Assembly (NCBI GenBank): GCA_013365325.1
Contig: JABVXV010000010.1
Coordinates: 186,001 to 250,000, forward strand
Source of the DNA: Dipetalonema caudispina
Taxonomy: Eukaryota; Nematoda; Chromadorea; Rhabditida; Onchocercidae
DNA length: 64,000 nucleotides
Reading direction: 5' to 3'
Position 1 is the first letter of the stretch. Each line of letters opens with the position of its first letter. The position numbers and the translations under genes are program-made. The notes below the pieces were generated by a model. The model saw nothing but the letters and a program-made list of their open reading frames with translations, was not told the DNA's origin and searched no databases. This document shows, piece after piece, positions 1 to 15,633 of the stretch.

Positions 1-715
1 GAATCTAAATTAGGCCATTGTGCTCCATCAATAGCCAGCCGCAAAGAAAAATTTCTCATTCAATGACGATCTCTCTGACCACTTAGTGGTGCTATAATGA
101 ACTAATCCGTGACAGTTTCTTGCTTCCAGGATGGCTATTATGCCAAGTCTTATTGCCGAGATATGGAATAAATTCCTAGAATCTACAAACAGTATAGTAT
201 CAGGTACAAGCAGAAAGAGATCTATTCTACTCAAATTAAGATGATGAAGAGTTTCAAGCTATCCAGGTCACAGGAAACTGATCCATCAAGGTTCCGCTCC
301 ATCTCTCTTGGTGTTTGATGCAATATAGCCGGCATAAGAAAATCGTTAAGAACTGGGTTAACACCGCGTTCTGAGAAGTTGCCTCTAAGATTCCACTTCT
401 TATGATGGAACAAATAAAACCTGCTAGATAGTTGACAAAATCGTGTTAATATTTTCGGTGTTCACTTCGACAAATAAGCTAATGTTTGTTTGAGCCAAAT
501 AACAATGGTTCAGACTTGGTGCTTCAAAACTGACAATCAATTCATGATTTCGAATCTAGGGACTCTTAACAAGCTTCATCGGCGTGCGGAACTTGAAAAC
601 AACAAGAACATCACGATATGAGTTGGAATCTACTCGGTAATTAATTACCTGAAGGAAAAGGCGTGTTGCATATCGAAAAGAAGAAAAGACCCAAAGCTAT
701 GCAAACTAAACTTAC
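1..715 (-). other. mbk-1 intron holding a degenerate coding-like stretch
   Basis: This lies downstream of the last visible mbk-1 exon and contains no DYRK C-lobe sequence, so it reads as an intron. Unlike other introns here it is less AT-rich and has protein-like minus-strand fragments in shifting frames: about 640-550, then 540-440, then 430-231 (with GVNPVLNDFLMPAILHQTPR), then 234-28. The breaks between them are stops and frame changes. It may be a decayed gene or retroelement piece. I do not recognise the family, and no terminal repeats are visible. Confidence 0.3.
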
Positions 716-4259
<3,544 letters not shown>

Positions 4260-5835
4260 GCTTTCCAGGCTCGCTTTATTAATTATTATCGTCCATCAAC
4301 CCACTTACTGAATATATGGGTGAGAGAGACAGAATGGGATTTTCAATTTTAAAAAATATATTGTTCTTCGTAGCCAATGAAGAGTTAGTAATCGCTGAGC
4401 AATAACTCTTATGAATGTTCAGAATTGCTAAACATCTGGTGGATGACGGGTATAGCAGTAACAACTCATTGGGTGGCGTGAAATACGAGGCTTTCCAGAA
4501 ATTTTAATTCAAAAGCCGAAAGCATGAGGTGACATCACACCTGAAACACAACAGGAACCTTGGAAATAAGTTGTGGAAAAGAATATATGACATAAAACTC
4601 GGATACTTTAAACAATTCATAAATCGAATATGCAATTGATCATGACACTTTTACCTTTTCTGTATGATGCAACTTCTACCTCTCCCTCTCTCTCACCAGA
4701 TCTGAAGTTTCTTGAAATATTAATCCGATGATACTAACCAAGCTGAAAGAACTATTCATAAACAATTCGATTTGTGATTGCGGCAATTTATGATATGTAA
4801 ATGTGGTTATTGTAATAAAATTCTGTATAAATACAAAATTTGGAACTTTTCGCTCTAATTCTTACCAACTGATCTCATTTGTCTGCCTCACAAAATCTTG
4901 CTAGTCTTCCTTCCCATTGACAATAACTCGTCCACTTCTTCTTTTATCTGGCGAGGAAAGGTTTAAAAGAGTCTAAATTCCCCAAAGCCTGTTTCCCGGT
5001 ACCAAACTGTTAGAGCTAAATGTCTGACTTCAATCTTCCAACTTCCATAACCGACTTCATGCCCTACGGTAGTCCATCTCATCGTAAAACATACTGTTTG
5101 GGCAGTACTCTGAGCAAATCTGAAAGGTGTGAAAATAAATTATTCTAAGCTATACGTAACATTTAACTTTAGCAAACGTCGAAGAAGATTGCGTATTTTC
5201 TCCTAAAATAAATTTTCTATTGATCACATCATTCTATCATTCTATAGATCAGAGTGGTGACGATTGAACTATTTGATCACTGATGGCTAACCTATGTAAT
5301 GTCCTCTCGATATACCAAAAATCAGCAAAACGTGCAAGTATGATTTTAATACCGCTTAAGCCTATAATGTCATCTAATCAGACATTTGCAAAATTGAATA
5401 GAAGATAAAGGATGAGGAAGAAAGGAAGAAAGGATTAGGAGACAATTGCCCGGATAAGCTGTTATATCGTCGTTTGAAGATATGTGACAATGAATGATCT
5501 GTGAATCGTTGTAATCCTCCAAATAAATGAATGAATGATAAAATAGCTAGCTTTAGTATGTTAAAAACGATATGCGTGTGTACTATTCACTTTAAGTTTA
5601 GACTATCTTTTATGATAACAATCATAGAGAGCGATATTAAATTGAAGTGTGATATGATGATTGATTAGATGTTAATGAAAAAGTGTCCTATCCTGTGAAG
5701 GTGACACAGAAGAATGTTAAATGGGGACAAAAGTTACATCGCAAGCAAACTCTCTTTACTCCTTTGGTATGCATGTCATCTGCGTAGGTAAATGCATGCC
5801 CAACGTACATGCACTGCAAACAGATACATAAGCAA

Positions 5836-5868
<33 letters not shown>

Positions 5869-8800
5869 TCTGCACACATGTATGTGTGTCTGCATACATA
5901 TATATATAAATATCTATTTTGCATTGTTGGCTGTATGTGTGTCTAATTTATGTTGGTTTTAAAAATATTGAAAAATATTGATGAAGCGAAGAGAGAAAAT
6001 GGTTCGTCTTCTTCTAAGGGACGTACGTCATCAATCCTGATCAGACAAGAGTTAGCATTCATTTTTCATTGACGATAGTAGAAATAGACACTAACCGGAA
6101 GCGGCTTTCTTAATGGAGGAATGATGAGGGGAAGTAAGCTAGGCAGGATAAATAATACATCAAGCTACAACTAACTAACTAGCTAAGTCTTCTGAAGCTT
6201 TCCTATTACTACTACCAATCCTTCCTGTATCCCTCAGCATCCATAGCAGCAAACTTATTCTATTTCAACTCTTTCAACCACCATTACCTAGGAATATCGC
6301 AGAATTCCCGATTGATAATTCAAATTTAAAGAATGAATTTTGCAACAACCAAAAGAAGGAAGTGAAATGTTTGTTAAATCTCAGGTAAAAAACATTTCCG
6401 TCATTATAAGATGTAAAATTTAAAATGCTACGCACATTGCTTCTATGAAAGGTACATAAAATGTCAACAAAAAAGAAAAATTTACGGCTAATTAGCGTGT
6501 TTTACCGAACAATAGCAATTCTGATATATCTTTCATTTACTCTTTTCTTTCCTGCTATCACAAGGTGAATTTTCATATTCGACAAAGTGAGACGAAAATT
6601 TCGACAACAATCAAAGCAAAATAGGATCAAAAACAATTATTTAATTAGAAAGTGATGAAGATAGATGTGTCACCTTTCATCTTATGCTTTATAACTGATT
6701 AACGGGTAATTCTGGTGAAGATAATTGTCGGGGATGAAAACAGGCATACAAATGACTATAAGCATTGAATTGATTTAAATTTATACAGTCCACAATTTCA
6801 GTGCTCCGGATCCCTGCGCTTTATACCTCCTCATTAATATAGCTATAATAAGTGCCATGAAACGTATATCATGTGTACTAAAAGTTTGTAATTGGAACTT
6901 CAAGCTGTCAAATAGTTAGTTAAAATACTGATATTAACCTCCAGGGAAGTTAATAAAGTGACAGGAAAAAGTTTCGAGTTTGTATCAAATCGTGAACTAT
7001 TTCCTAATTACACTTGAAAAAACTTCTTTGATGAAAGTACTCCTTCGTTTACTTAGTACTGATCGATCAATTTCTAATAGTTTGGGTTCAGGTAGACAGC
7101 AATTTAGTACCGCTGAAGGATAATTCGAGATTCTCCTCATTTATTCGTGCTCAACTGATACCAAAACGACACAAACTCAGAAAAAAAAAGCAAAAGCTTT
7201 CATTATCATGAAAATCTCACATTGGAAAAAAACAATTACAACATCAAATGCTTTTTTCCATGACCATACCGCTATGATACTTCGAATTACATTTTAGATC
7301 ACAAAATTCAAAAGTATGAAAAAACAAAAACTTAACGATTTCCAGCAAAATGAAGATAATGGGAAAACCTGAGAGCTATATAACAAGCTTTTAGCAAATT
7401 ACCTAAAAATCCTAGAGCAGTAATCCAGAGAACTTGCATCAAAATGTTGGAATTAATAGGCCATTCAATACAATCAACTTCCTGATGGTCTATTTGATAC
7501 TAGTCGCCTGACCGATTACTTTATTCCGTTCGTTATCAGTAAAATCCAAAGGATCTACTTAATTTATATGCATGAGGCGCAATAAGAGTAAAAGACAACG
7601 TCTACTATCTTCTGATAGCTCGTAATGAATCGAACTTCATCTGTCAGAAAAACTTCATTAAACATGAAGAAATTTACCACCTTGTATGAAATGGTGTGTC
7701 AGTAAGAAAAAACACATGGAAAAGAAGGAGCGGTTGAGACGTTGATAGAGGGGGACAAAATTTGAATGTGAACAAAACGGTTGTTAGTGTGATAGTGATG
7801 CTGCACAATTCAAACTGCAACGTCGAAAAAACAAAGGCGACAGTTGCTTTCCCTCATCAGCCCACTATCCGAAAATGTGGCCATTCTTTCCATTGCCGAA
7901 TGATAATTCACACCTCTGATGCCACTAGTGCGCTATAAAATACTAAAAAAAGTCTTTTACATCTTGAAAACTTTCATACTCTTCCACACATGATTTTCAG
8001 ATGGACTTGTTAGTGAGTCAAGCGCTTCGACATTAATAATTTCAGTAGTTCACTTCACGACGTTATGCAAATTTAACGCCAAATAAGTCTGTATAAGTCT
8101 TCTATTAGTATAACATTAGCCCACACTTTTAAGTATTTATTATTAAATCTACATCGTAATATTCATAGTTCTCACTGGAAAAACTTCAAAAAATCGTATC
8201 TTATGACAGAAGGGTCAATTATGACAAAATCTTCTGAAATATGCACGAAGCAGCAATTTTATTTCACTGGATTTCACCTATACCACTTTCACCAAACAAG
8301 TCTGTATATGACTTATTTTAAATTTTACAATTTAAAATTCCACCCCTCACTGTTACTCTACTCGATCTCCTTTGATAACCATTAGCATATCATTCCAGTC
8401 CAATGAATTCATGTTGATTAATCTGAAGTAATCGTGTTCAGAAAAAAAAGGTAAAAAAAAAAAAAAAAAAACACTACGTATATTTGAATTGCTGCGAAAC
8501 GATCACGATCTCAACGGGAAATCGTGTTTTTCTGACAAGAAAAGTTACTGTTAAATGTTCTTTCTATTTTAAATCTAATTTTAGAAAATGTCATACTCTT
8601 CTTTTATCCATTACTCCAGACAAGGAAAAGCATGTGTTTCAGATCCACCCATTTATTTTTGAACTTCTTCATTTTTTCGAACTGTTGCAAAAGTTTCATT
8701 TTTCCTCCCATTTCATATCTATCTCTAAGGAAATATTGCTCGAAACATGGATATATATATATAAGGTATATGAAAAAAATTTAGTCACAGAAAGAAGAAA

Positions 8801-10880
8801 AAGCTGACGTGTGGGAAGTGACGAATGGAAGGGAATGGAGGAATTCGGATGACCACTGTTAAAATTTCAAATTTCGGAAGGAAATTATGATTCATCATCA
8901 ATGTTTTCATTGCACTGATATTTCCGTAGGCGTAGGCAAACATAATATCATATATGGTATGCAAAAAATTTTCTTTTCATTTCAGCCATATTTTGCAAAA
9001 TTTTATACTAACTAAATGCAGTATAATAAACGGATCAGGTATGAGGAGAACGTTTAAAATATTTGGAATCCGAATATTGCTTTAAAATGATGAACAGAAA
9101 CACAGAAACATTTCCGGTAAGGTCTATGAATGTTTCGAACATTTTAATTTGATACATACGATAAGCGAATCCAGGGAAAAAATGGTAGAACAATTTTACG
9201 ATTATGCAAAGTTTGAAAAAGATGACCAGAAAGCCAAGAAACTTCCTTTCAACTTGGAGCTTGCTAAATACCTTTGAAAAAGGCATAAAAATTGTAACTT
9301 CCACATAGAAGTCTTACTGGTCACGGATTTCTTGGAAACATGATCCGGGATGAAATGTTGGATTGTGAGGATTAGGTAAGAAGAAATGCATCTATTCTAT
9401 AATCACATACCATTGATCCTTGCTTAACGAAGATGCAACAAAGCCACGAATATAAAAATCCGTTAGATTTAGAAAATCGGTGATAAAAATATTGAAGCTA
9501 AAACTACTTATGCATGTAATCACCTTAGTGATGCAAAAAAATATTGGAAAATGCATCAATAATCTGAATCGAATCAGCACTATTTAAGCCACCGCAAATA
9601 TCTGCCCTTCAAATGATACTGGTTCCATATACTTCAAAACCGTCCTTTATTTTCGTTATTCATTTGGCTCGATTTTCATAACGATATGTCTTTTTTTTCT
9701 GGGCAAATTAAACTTCAACAAAAACCCATTTCACTTTCTGCCTCTTCTCTCATCCCTGTCCTTCTGCTTTCAATTGAACTGTTTCTACTAATGATCGATT
9801 TCATAAGACGGTTAACAAATACAACAAGGTCTTCCAGAAGATAAGGAAGAAGAATTCAGTAAGAAGATCGAACACGACTGAAGATGAATTGAAGAAAAAA
9901 GCTGAATATCCCTTTCCGCTGTAATTTATAGCCAATGATAAGTCTAAATGTTTCACCCCACACTTTCATGCAGTGATCTACATTTCGGAATAGATTAGTC
10001 TCAAAGATAGAACAGTAGCACTTGGTGGTAACCTGACTAATTTTGTAGAACAAAATGGCGATAGATATTACGGCCGGAAAGTCTTTCCATATTTAGTCAT
10101 TAATTTAAAGGAAACTAACCGATAGTACTCAAGCGATGATGTCATAATTCACATTGACACCAAGATATTTCTAACAAATAGTCAGCCATACACTGAAGAA
10201 CATTAAAAAAAAAAAAATCATCAATTTAACTGGATGGATACATCCATCCTGCATGGGAGAGAATGAAGGAATAGAACAGCTGATCCCATTACTGTGAATC
10301 ATATACACATTTCACCAATCAAGATGAGCAATATCTTTGGAAAAGTGCAGCGGAAATGCCGGAAGTAATAGGTTGCAGTTCGTGATAACTCATGTTCTGA
10401 TTGGATGAATCATACACATCCCTACCGATCTAAAATGATCTCGCTTTGTCGTTGAATCTCTTCTTACTGTCAATCATTAATCATTCGTGCAGTGTTAAAG
10501 CTGATTCTCACGATTCATTTGGAAACAAAATTAGAATTCTGAATAATTTACGAAATAATGTGGAGTAAATGAACCATTATTAATGCGTGATGCAGCATCA
10601 AAAGAGGAAGAATGTTACACACATAAAACGAAGTCCATCATAATATCGGATTTCGAAAGTGAAAAAAAGGTTCCTTAGATTCAATGAATCTGATAACACC
10701 AGTAATATGACAACGGCATGGGCGGTTAACGTGAAAAAACCGTAAGAAGTGTAGCGTGCAGTTACTTATTGAATGTGAGATAGATAAACATGCATGGTGA
10801 TAGAAAGGTATGTTTATAGCGAAAGGTATGCGAGGATTATCATCTGGAGAAGAAAGCTACTAATGAAGAAATTGGTGAAT
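4260..10880. other. Non-coding stretch upstream of mbk-1
   Basis: AT-rich DNA with many short homopolymers. No open frame here looks like a protein and no exon-like run with good splice borders was found. It probably carries mbk-1 promoter or intron sequence if mbk-1 has a distant 5' exon. It includes A-runs at 8448-8471 and the microsatellite at 5830-5910. Confidence 0.5.
5830..5910. repeat. CATA/(CA)n/(TA)n compound microsatellite
   Basis: CATACATA units pass into (AC)n at about 5848-5869, then mixed TGTATGTGTG and ATATATAT runs. The short frame read through it is a repeat artefact. Confidence 0.9.
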
Positions 10881-11320
10881 GTAGGGAATGGATGACCCAT
10901 AACTCCAATCACTGACAGCAATGTATAGCTACGGATGACCGGACAGAGGAAACAGGATCGGGCGGACAGACGGTACATGTTGTTAACGCGTAGGATAGTA
11001 ACGTATCGACTCGTACAAACTGATCGGTAATGCGACTTTCGGTGTCGCTTATGCCGCTGTTGCTGCTACTATTACGACGATGAAGAATAAGAAGAAGGGA
11101 CGCTTTGGATGGCAGATGTGGTGCTCGGGAAGAGGGGCACATCGATCGATGTAGGAGAGGCACGACGCGGTGCAAGTATCGCGTGGCGTCCTGAGTGCAG
11201 AAGGCGCGGGAGGATCGGTCGACGGCTGTGAGAGAGTGCCGATCAGCTCAGAGACAATCCATGAAATATCGTCCCTCCATTAGGTAGAGAGAAACGAGAG
11301 TAGAGGTAGGTAGCCTTTTC
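10880..11320. promoter_or_regulatory. CpG-richer segment, possible promoter or 5' UTR island
   Basis: By eye this is the most GC- and CpG-rich stretch of the left half (for example CACGACGCGGTGCAAG and GAAGGCGCGGGAGGATCGG). It lies about 6.7 kb upstream of the mbk-1 ATG. A minus-strand open frame of 88 codons crosses it (10909-11175) but has no recognisable domain. A plausible reading is a distal promoter with a non-coding first exon of mbk-1 on the minus strand. This is inference; no TSS or splice pair is proven. Confidence 0.35.
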
Positions 11321-11407
11321 AGAAGGTCGAGAATCTCCCCATCCCCTTTCTCCATCTGTTGATGGGTTCAGAGAAATTTGCTTGGGTGTCTATCGGTGAT
11401 GTAGTGT

Positions 11408-11438
11408 CGAGGCATATGTATGTATGTATGGGTGTGTG

Positions 11439-11469
<31 letters not shown>

Positions 11470-11475
11470 GTGCAT
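11408..11475. repeat. TATG/(TG)n/(TCTG)n compound microsatellite
   Basis: TATGTATG, then GTGTGTGT, then repeated CTGT/TTGT units. The short frames on both strands at this spot are made of this repeat. Confidence 0.9.
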
Positions 11476-14400
11476 TTGCGTATTTCGTTCAGGGTGTCTC
11501 GATTCAATTGATTGCAGCTGGTAAGCTGAATTCTGAGGGTAAAAGCGGGAAGGTAAGAGATAGCGTTATTGAAAGAGGCACCGATCAAAAGTTTATCCTC
11601 CCGTACAGCGGGGGCGTGTAGTTGGTGAGGTCGCGATACAGTTTACTTGCTGCTGTACCGTTACGTTCTTATATCGGTTCCGCTCGACACGATCATCTGG
11701 ACAGAAGTGAATTTGAACCTGTAGGGATGAGCTCCCTTTCTCCTTGCATCGACCTTCTCACCTTGTTTGTGTAGTGATAGGAAGAAGGTTAGCTGACTGC
11801 TCAAGTGACAGCTGCTCTTTTGACCATTTTTTCTAAAACTAAATTGACACAATGCAAAGGTATTTGCTACATGTAAAAATGCTTCGCTTTGTATGTACTT
11901 CTTTATGTTCCTTTTTCTGTTTGTTAAATGGTTTAATTTGTACAATCTGCTGTTAGAAATAAAACTTTGAAATTGAAAAGCGGTGTTGAAATTTGTCATT
12001 CCATTTGGAGCCAAAATCGGAAATGCTAATATGATTTGGTCCAAACAAACTTCAAGCTGGTTTTTTAGATGAACAACCGCACCACTAGGGATCAATTAAT
12101 AATAGGCTTCTCACTATTTATACAGTTCAAAAAGAACTGCCTTTGTTTTCCGTACCATCATATCTCGGTCAGAGGTCTCAAAGAAAAATCGAAGAAGTCA
12201 TATGTACACTTAATTCACTTTGTTGATGGCTATGTTTTTTGCTTTGCATACAAAAGTTTCCTCTTGTCTACTGAAATGTACGCACCAACGTAATGAAAAG
12301 CTGAAAAATATCATCCAACCGGAAATCAAACTTGCAGAAATTTACTGGTGTTTCTGCAGAAAGGTAATTGGAATGTCATTTTTGAGAATTGTTAAAGCTA
12401 ATAGAATTTTTGAATAAATTTCCGCTGATTTTGAAATAATTGAAGTTGGTTGTGTGAAACATACTAATATATTGTTGGGCTGTTGCAACGATTGGTCAAG
12501 ATGGCATGAAAAAATATTCAGAATCAGAAGACTTCAAAGTTGTCAACATAATCCAAAATTGAAATCAGATGAGGATGAGGTATTCAAAACAGGATGTCTG
12601 CATCTTTTAAAAACATTTTTATGAATGATACTAATCCTACAGCCAATCTGCACAAATTCAATTAACTTCGTTGCAGTCGTAATTCAGTCTTTATTTTTGC
12701 AAATCTCTCATCCACAGTTTGTTCCATGCTCTTTTTATATAAGCAAAGTGTTAAACTCACATATATTGCTTGTTTTGAAGGTATGAACCTACAAAAATGC
12801 AGCATGTTACATTTCAAACCCAAACATTCCTTATGTTCGGTGCAACCTTAAGATATCTTTCATTTATTTCAAAATTCGAAAGTTACTGCAATTGTGATAA
12901 TTCGTTGTTCAGAGAATCTTATCCGAACTTACCGCATTGATGCAATATCCGGGATTGGATGAAAATTTCATTCCGAAAAAGCTACACTGAATATTTTTGC
13001 TTTTCGAATATAACACATGGATAGAATTGTGTGTTAACCACCGAAAGAAGCTGATAATTTCAAATCTTCAACTATTAGTATAACTTTTGTTTAGGTTGTT
13101 AGTGATTATTCCAAACGAAAGTTTTAGCCATTTCTTTTTTTTTTTTTTTGATAGAAGTTCTACAGGATAGGTTCCCTTAAATGGTGGATGGATGAAGTTG
13201 ACAGTGAATTCCACTGAAAGAGAATTTAATGTAGGAGTAGCACGGCATTACAGTTCTATTCGGCAGCAATTCATACAGGCAACGGCAGGGAGGTCGACCT
13301 GATTATCCAGTGACCGTTGATATACTGCACATTTCTTACACTTATGTATTAATATATAATATATGTCGACGTTTTCCTTCGGGAGCAATAACCTGTTTTT
13401 CACTGTTTTTGATAAAAATTCTAATTCATTTATTCACGTACGATCCGTTGAAATCATTTTCCAAAAAATTCTACCATTTACTATTGTTTTTCCACTGAAT
13501 TTATGTTTTTTTTTTTTTTTTAAATATTCCGAAATTTTATATTCTCATCATTTTCATTATACATGATATGGTTTTTTTTTTTTTTTCTAATTTTATTCTC
13601 AAAATATATAGTTTTATGGATATCATAATAGTGAAAAGAGAATTATGTCGTTGGGTATTGTAGTGGATTGAACGACATAACTCAATGTACATAAGATCGA
13701 AGTTTCCATCAGGAGATCCATGTATTGTTATGTCCACTGTACAAAAGAATACACAGTGCTAATTTTTGGTTCTAGAAATTTATTGTGACAGCTTTTTTGA
13801 TTTTTAATAGAATATATATGATTTATCACTTGCAACTTTATGTTTAAATGAGGTTTATCTTAACAGTAGAAAATTTGCATTTCAGCTGCTTAAAAGAAAG
13901 AAATATGGTTGTAAAAAGATTCATGTCAAATTGTTTTGTTGTAGAGAAAATAATGTCAGTAAGCATTGAACACTCAAATTTTTTGCATGAAACACTGCAC
14001 ATTCTTGAATTTTTTTTTATGTGACTGATAAATTTTTTAGTTTTGGATCTCAAGAACTTTCCTAACCTACGGATAAAAAAGAAGGGGAAAATTTTGCAAA
14101 AGATATCCACCATAACCGAATTATGAAATTCAAACTTCTTCAACTAAATCATTCTTTCATCAAGCAGTAATAGGATATTATTGGTGTACGTAAAATACGT
14201 GTATGAGTCAACATCTTTGACACAATAGTCTCAACTTTCCATGTGTGATACTGTGGAAGTGGATTTTTTGCAAAGTTTGATGAGCTAATTCAGCCCTAAA
14301 TCACTACATGATCCATGGTAAACATGAAAATCAGTAGCAATTCCCTTTTTATTTACTCATAAGTTCGCTTTCCTTTCAAACCTCCTTTTCTAGATATTAT

Positions 14401-15625
14401 GCAAGCAGCTTGATCGTCATCGTATCGGATGAACTTCAAATGAACTTTAGCTTCGTTCATAGAAAAGGAAGGCTTAGAATTAAAAAATGGGGAAGAAATG
14501 AACGTCAACAAATCAGAGTGTTACCTCTTCTGAACTCTGTATCTACAACAATTAAGGCGAATCATCTTGACCTGACCCAATACTCCCTACAGCAAGCAAT
14601 TTTAAAGTTATATTGCACAAGGAATTGTTCGATATGTACTCAAAAAATAAATATGTAAATGAAAAAATAAATTTATTCAGCCATTAAAATGCACATACAA
14701 GACAATTTTCTTCGTACTAATATACAAAGGACACTAAATCATTATTAGTAAAAAAGTGATTTGAAATCAATTTAGATGTGACACAAATTTAGGTATGTAG
14801 GACGACGTGCGAGACAGTTGTAGATAAAGTTCATTAGGAATGCTGAGAAATACCAAAGTAGTTCATTACATATTTTCTTCACATTACCTCGATATTCCGA
14901 GCAGCATCCCAGAACTGTACAACATATATTTTCGAATTTTCGAGCAAGTTTTTGAACCTTAACATTTTTATCATGGTGGGATAACAATTAGGTAATACTA
15001 AAGTACAGCGGAATAAATATCAGGAAGTTGAAAGCAAACTAAAATGATGCTATAGACTTTTGTCGGTTAAGATTTGGTGTTCCGTAACACTGGAAACCTA
15101 ACCAAGCGGTGAACTGGAGGAAATGACTTCACAGTTGACACCGTAAATCTCCTTTAAAAGATAAATACACAACTATACCAAATGTGCAGCCATAAACTTT
15201 CATAATCAGGTTGTGTTGATCGATTGGAAAATCCCATCAGTCACTTATGAAGACAATAGATTTTTGTTTGCTATTTCTTTTTGTCAAATTCCAATATCTT
15301 AGATCTATTGGCGATGATGAGGAATATGCATTTCCAAAATTTATGCATATCTCTTGTTACTTCGATAGTTCAGTAAGTGCTAATGATAAGCGTAAGTTTT
15401 GAGTGTTTCAGCGACACTGATACAAATGAAATATTAAAGTACAACATTGTAAACTTCATATGTGAAAGTTATTTTGCATTCCCGTAATGGATACATAAGG
15501 CAAAAAGATTCGTGAAGTCAATCTCTTCAAATTTCAAAGGCTTGTTATCTAACAGTCCGAAAGGTTCACTCAGTTCGACAACTGTTATTTTATGTAAAAA
15601 TTTATTTTTGTCTTCAAGCATATAC
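11476..15625. other. Intergenic DNA, nothing supported
   Basis: AT-rich with several poly-T runs (13132-13149, 13507-13522, 13572-13586). The longest open frame is a 144-codon minus-strand one at 11661-12095, with no motif I recognise and no splice structure. I list no gene here. Confidence 0.5.
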
Positions 15626-15633
15626 TTGCAGAA

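Noticed and set aside
5688..5924. Cys/Val-rich minus-strand frame
   Set aside because: Its peptide is the translation of the CA/TG microsatellite.
11319..11621. Open frames on both strands rich in Cys/Val or Thr/Asp/Gln
   Set aside because: Produced by the TCTG/TG microsatellite.
11661..12095. 144-codon minus-strand open frame
   Set aside because: Longest uninterrupted frame in the intergenic DNA, but no motif, no splice context and no domain-like composition.
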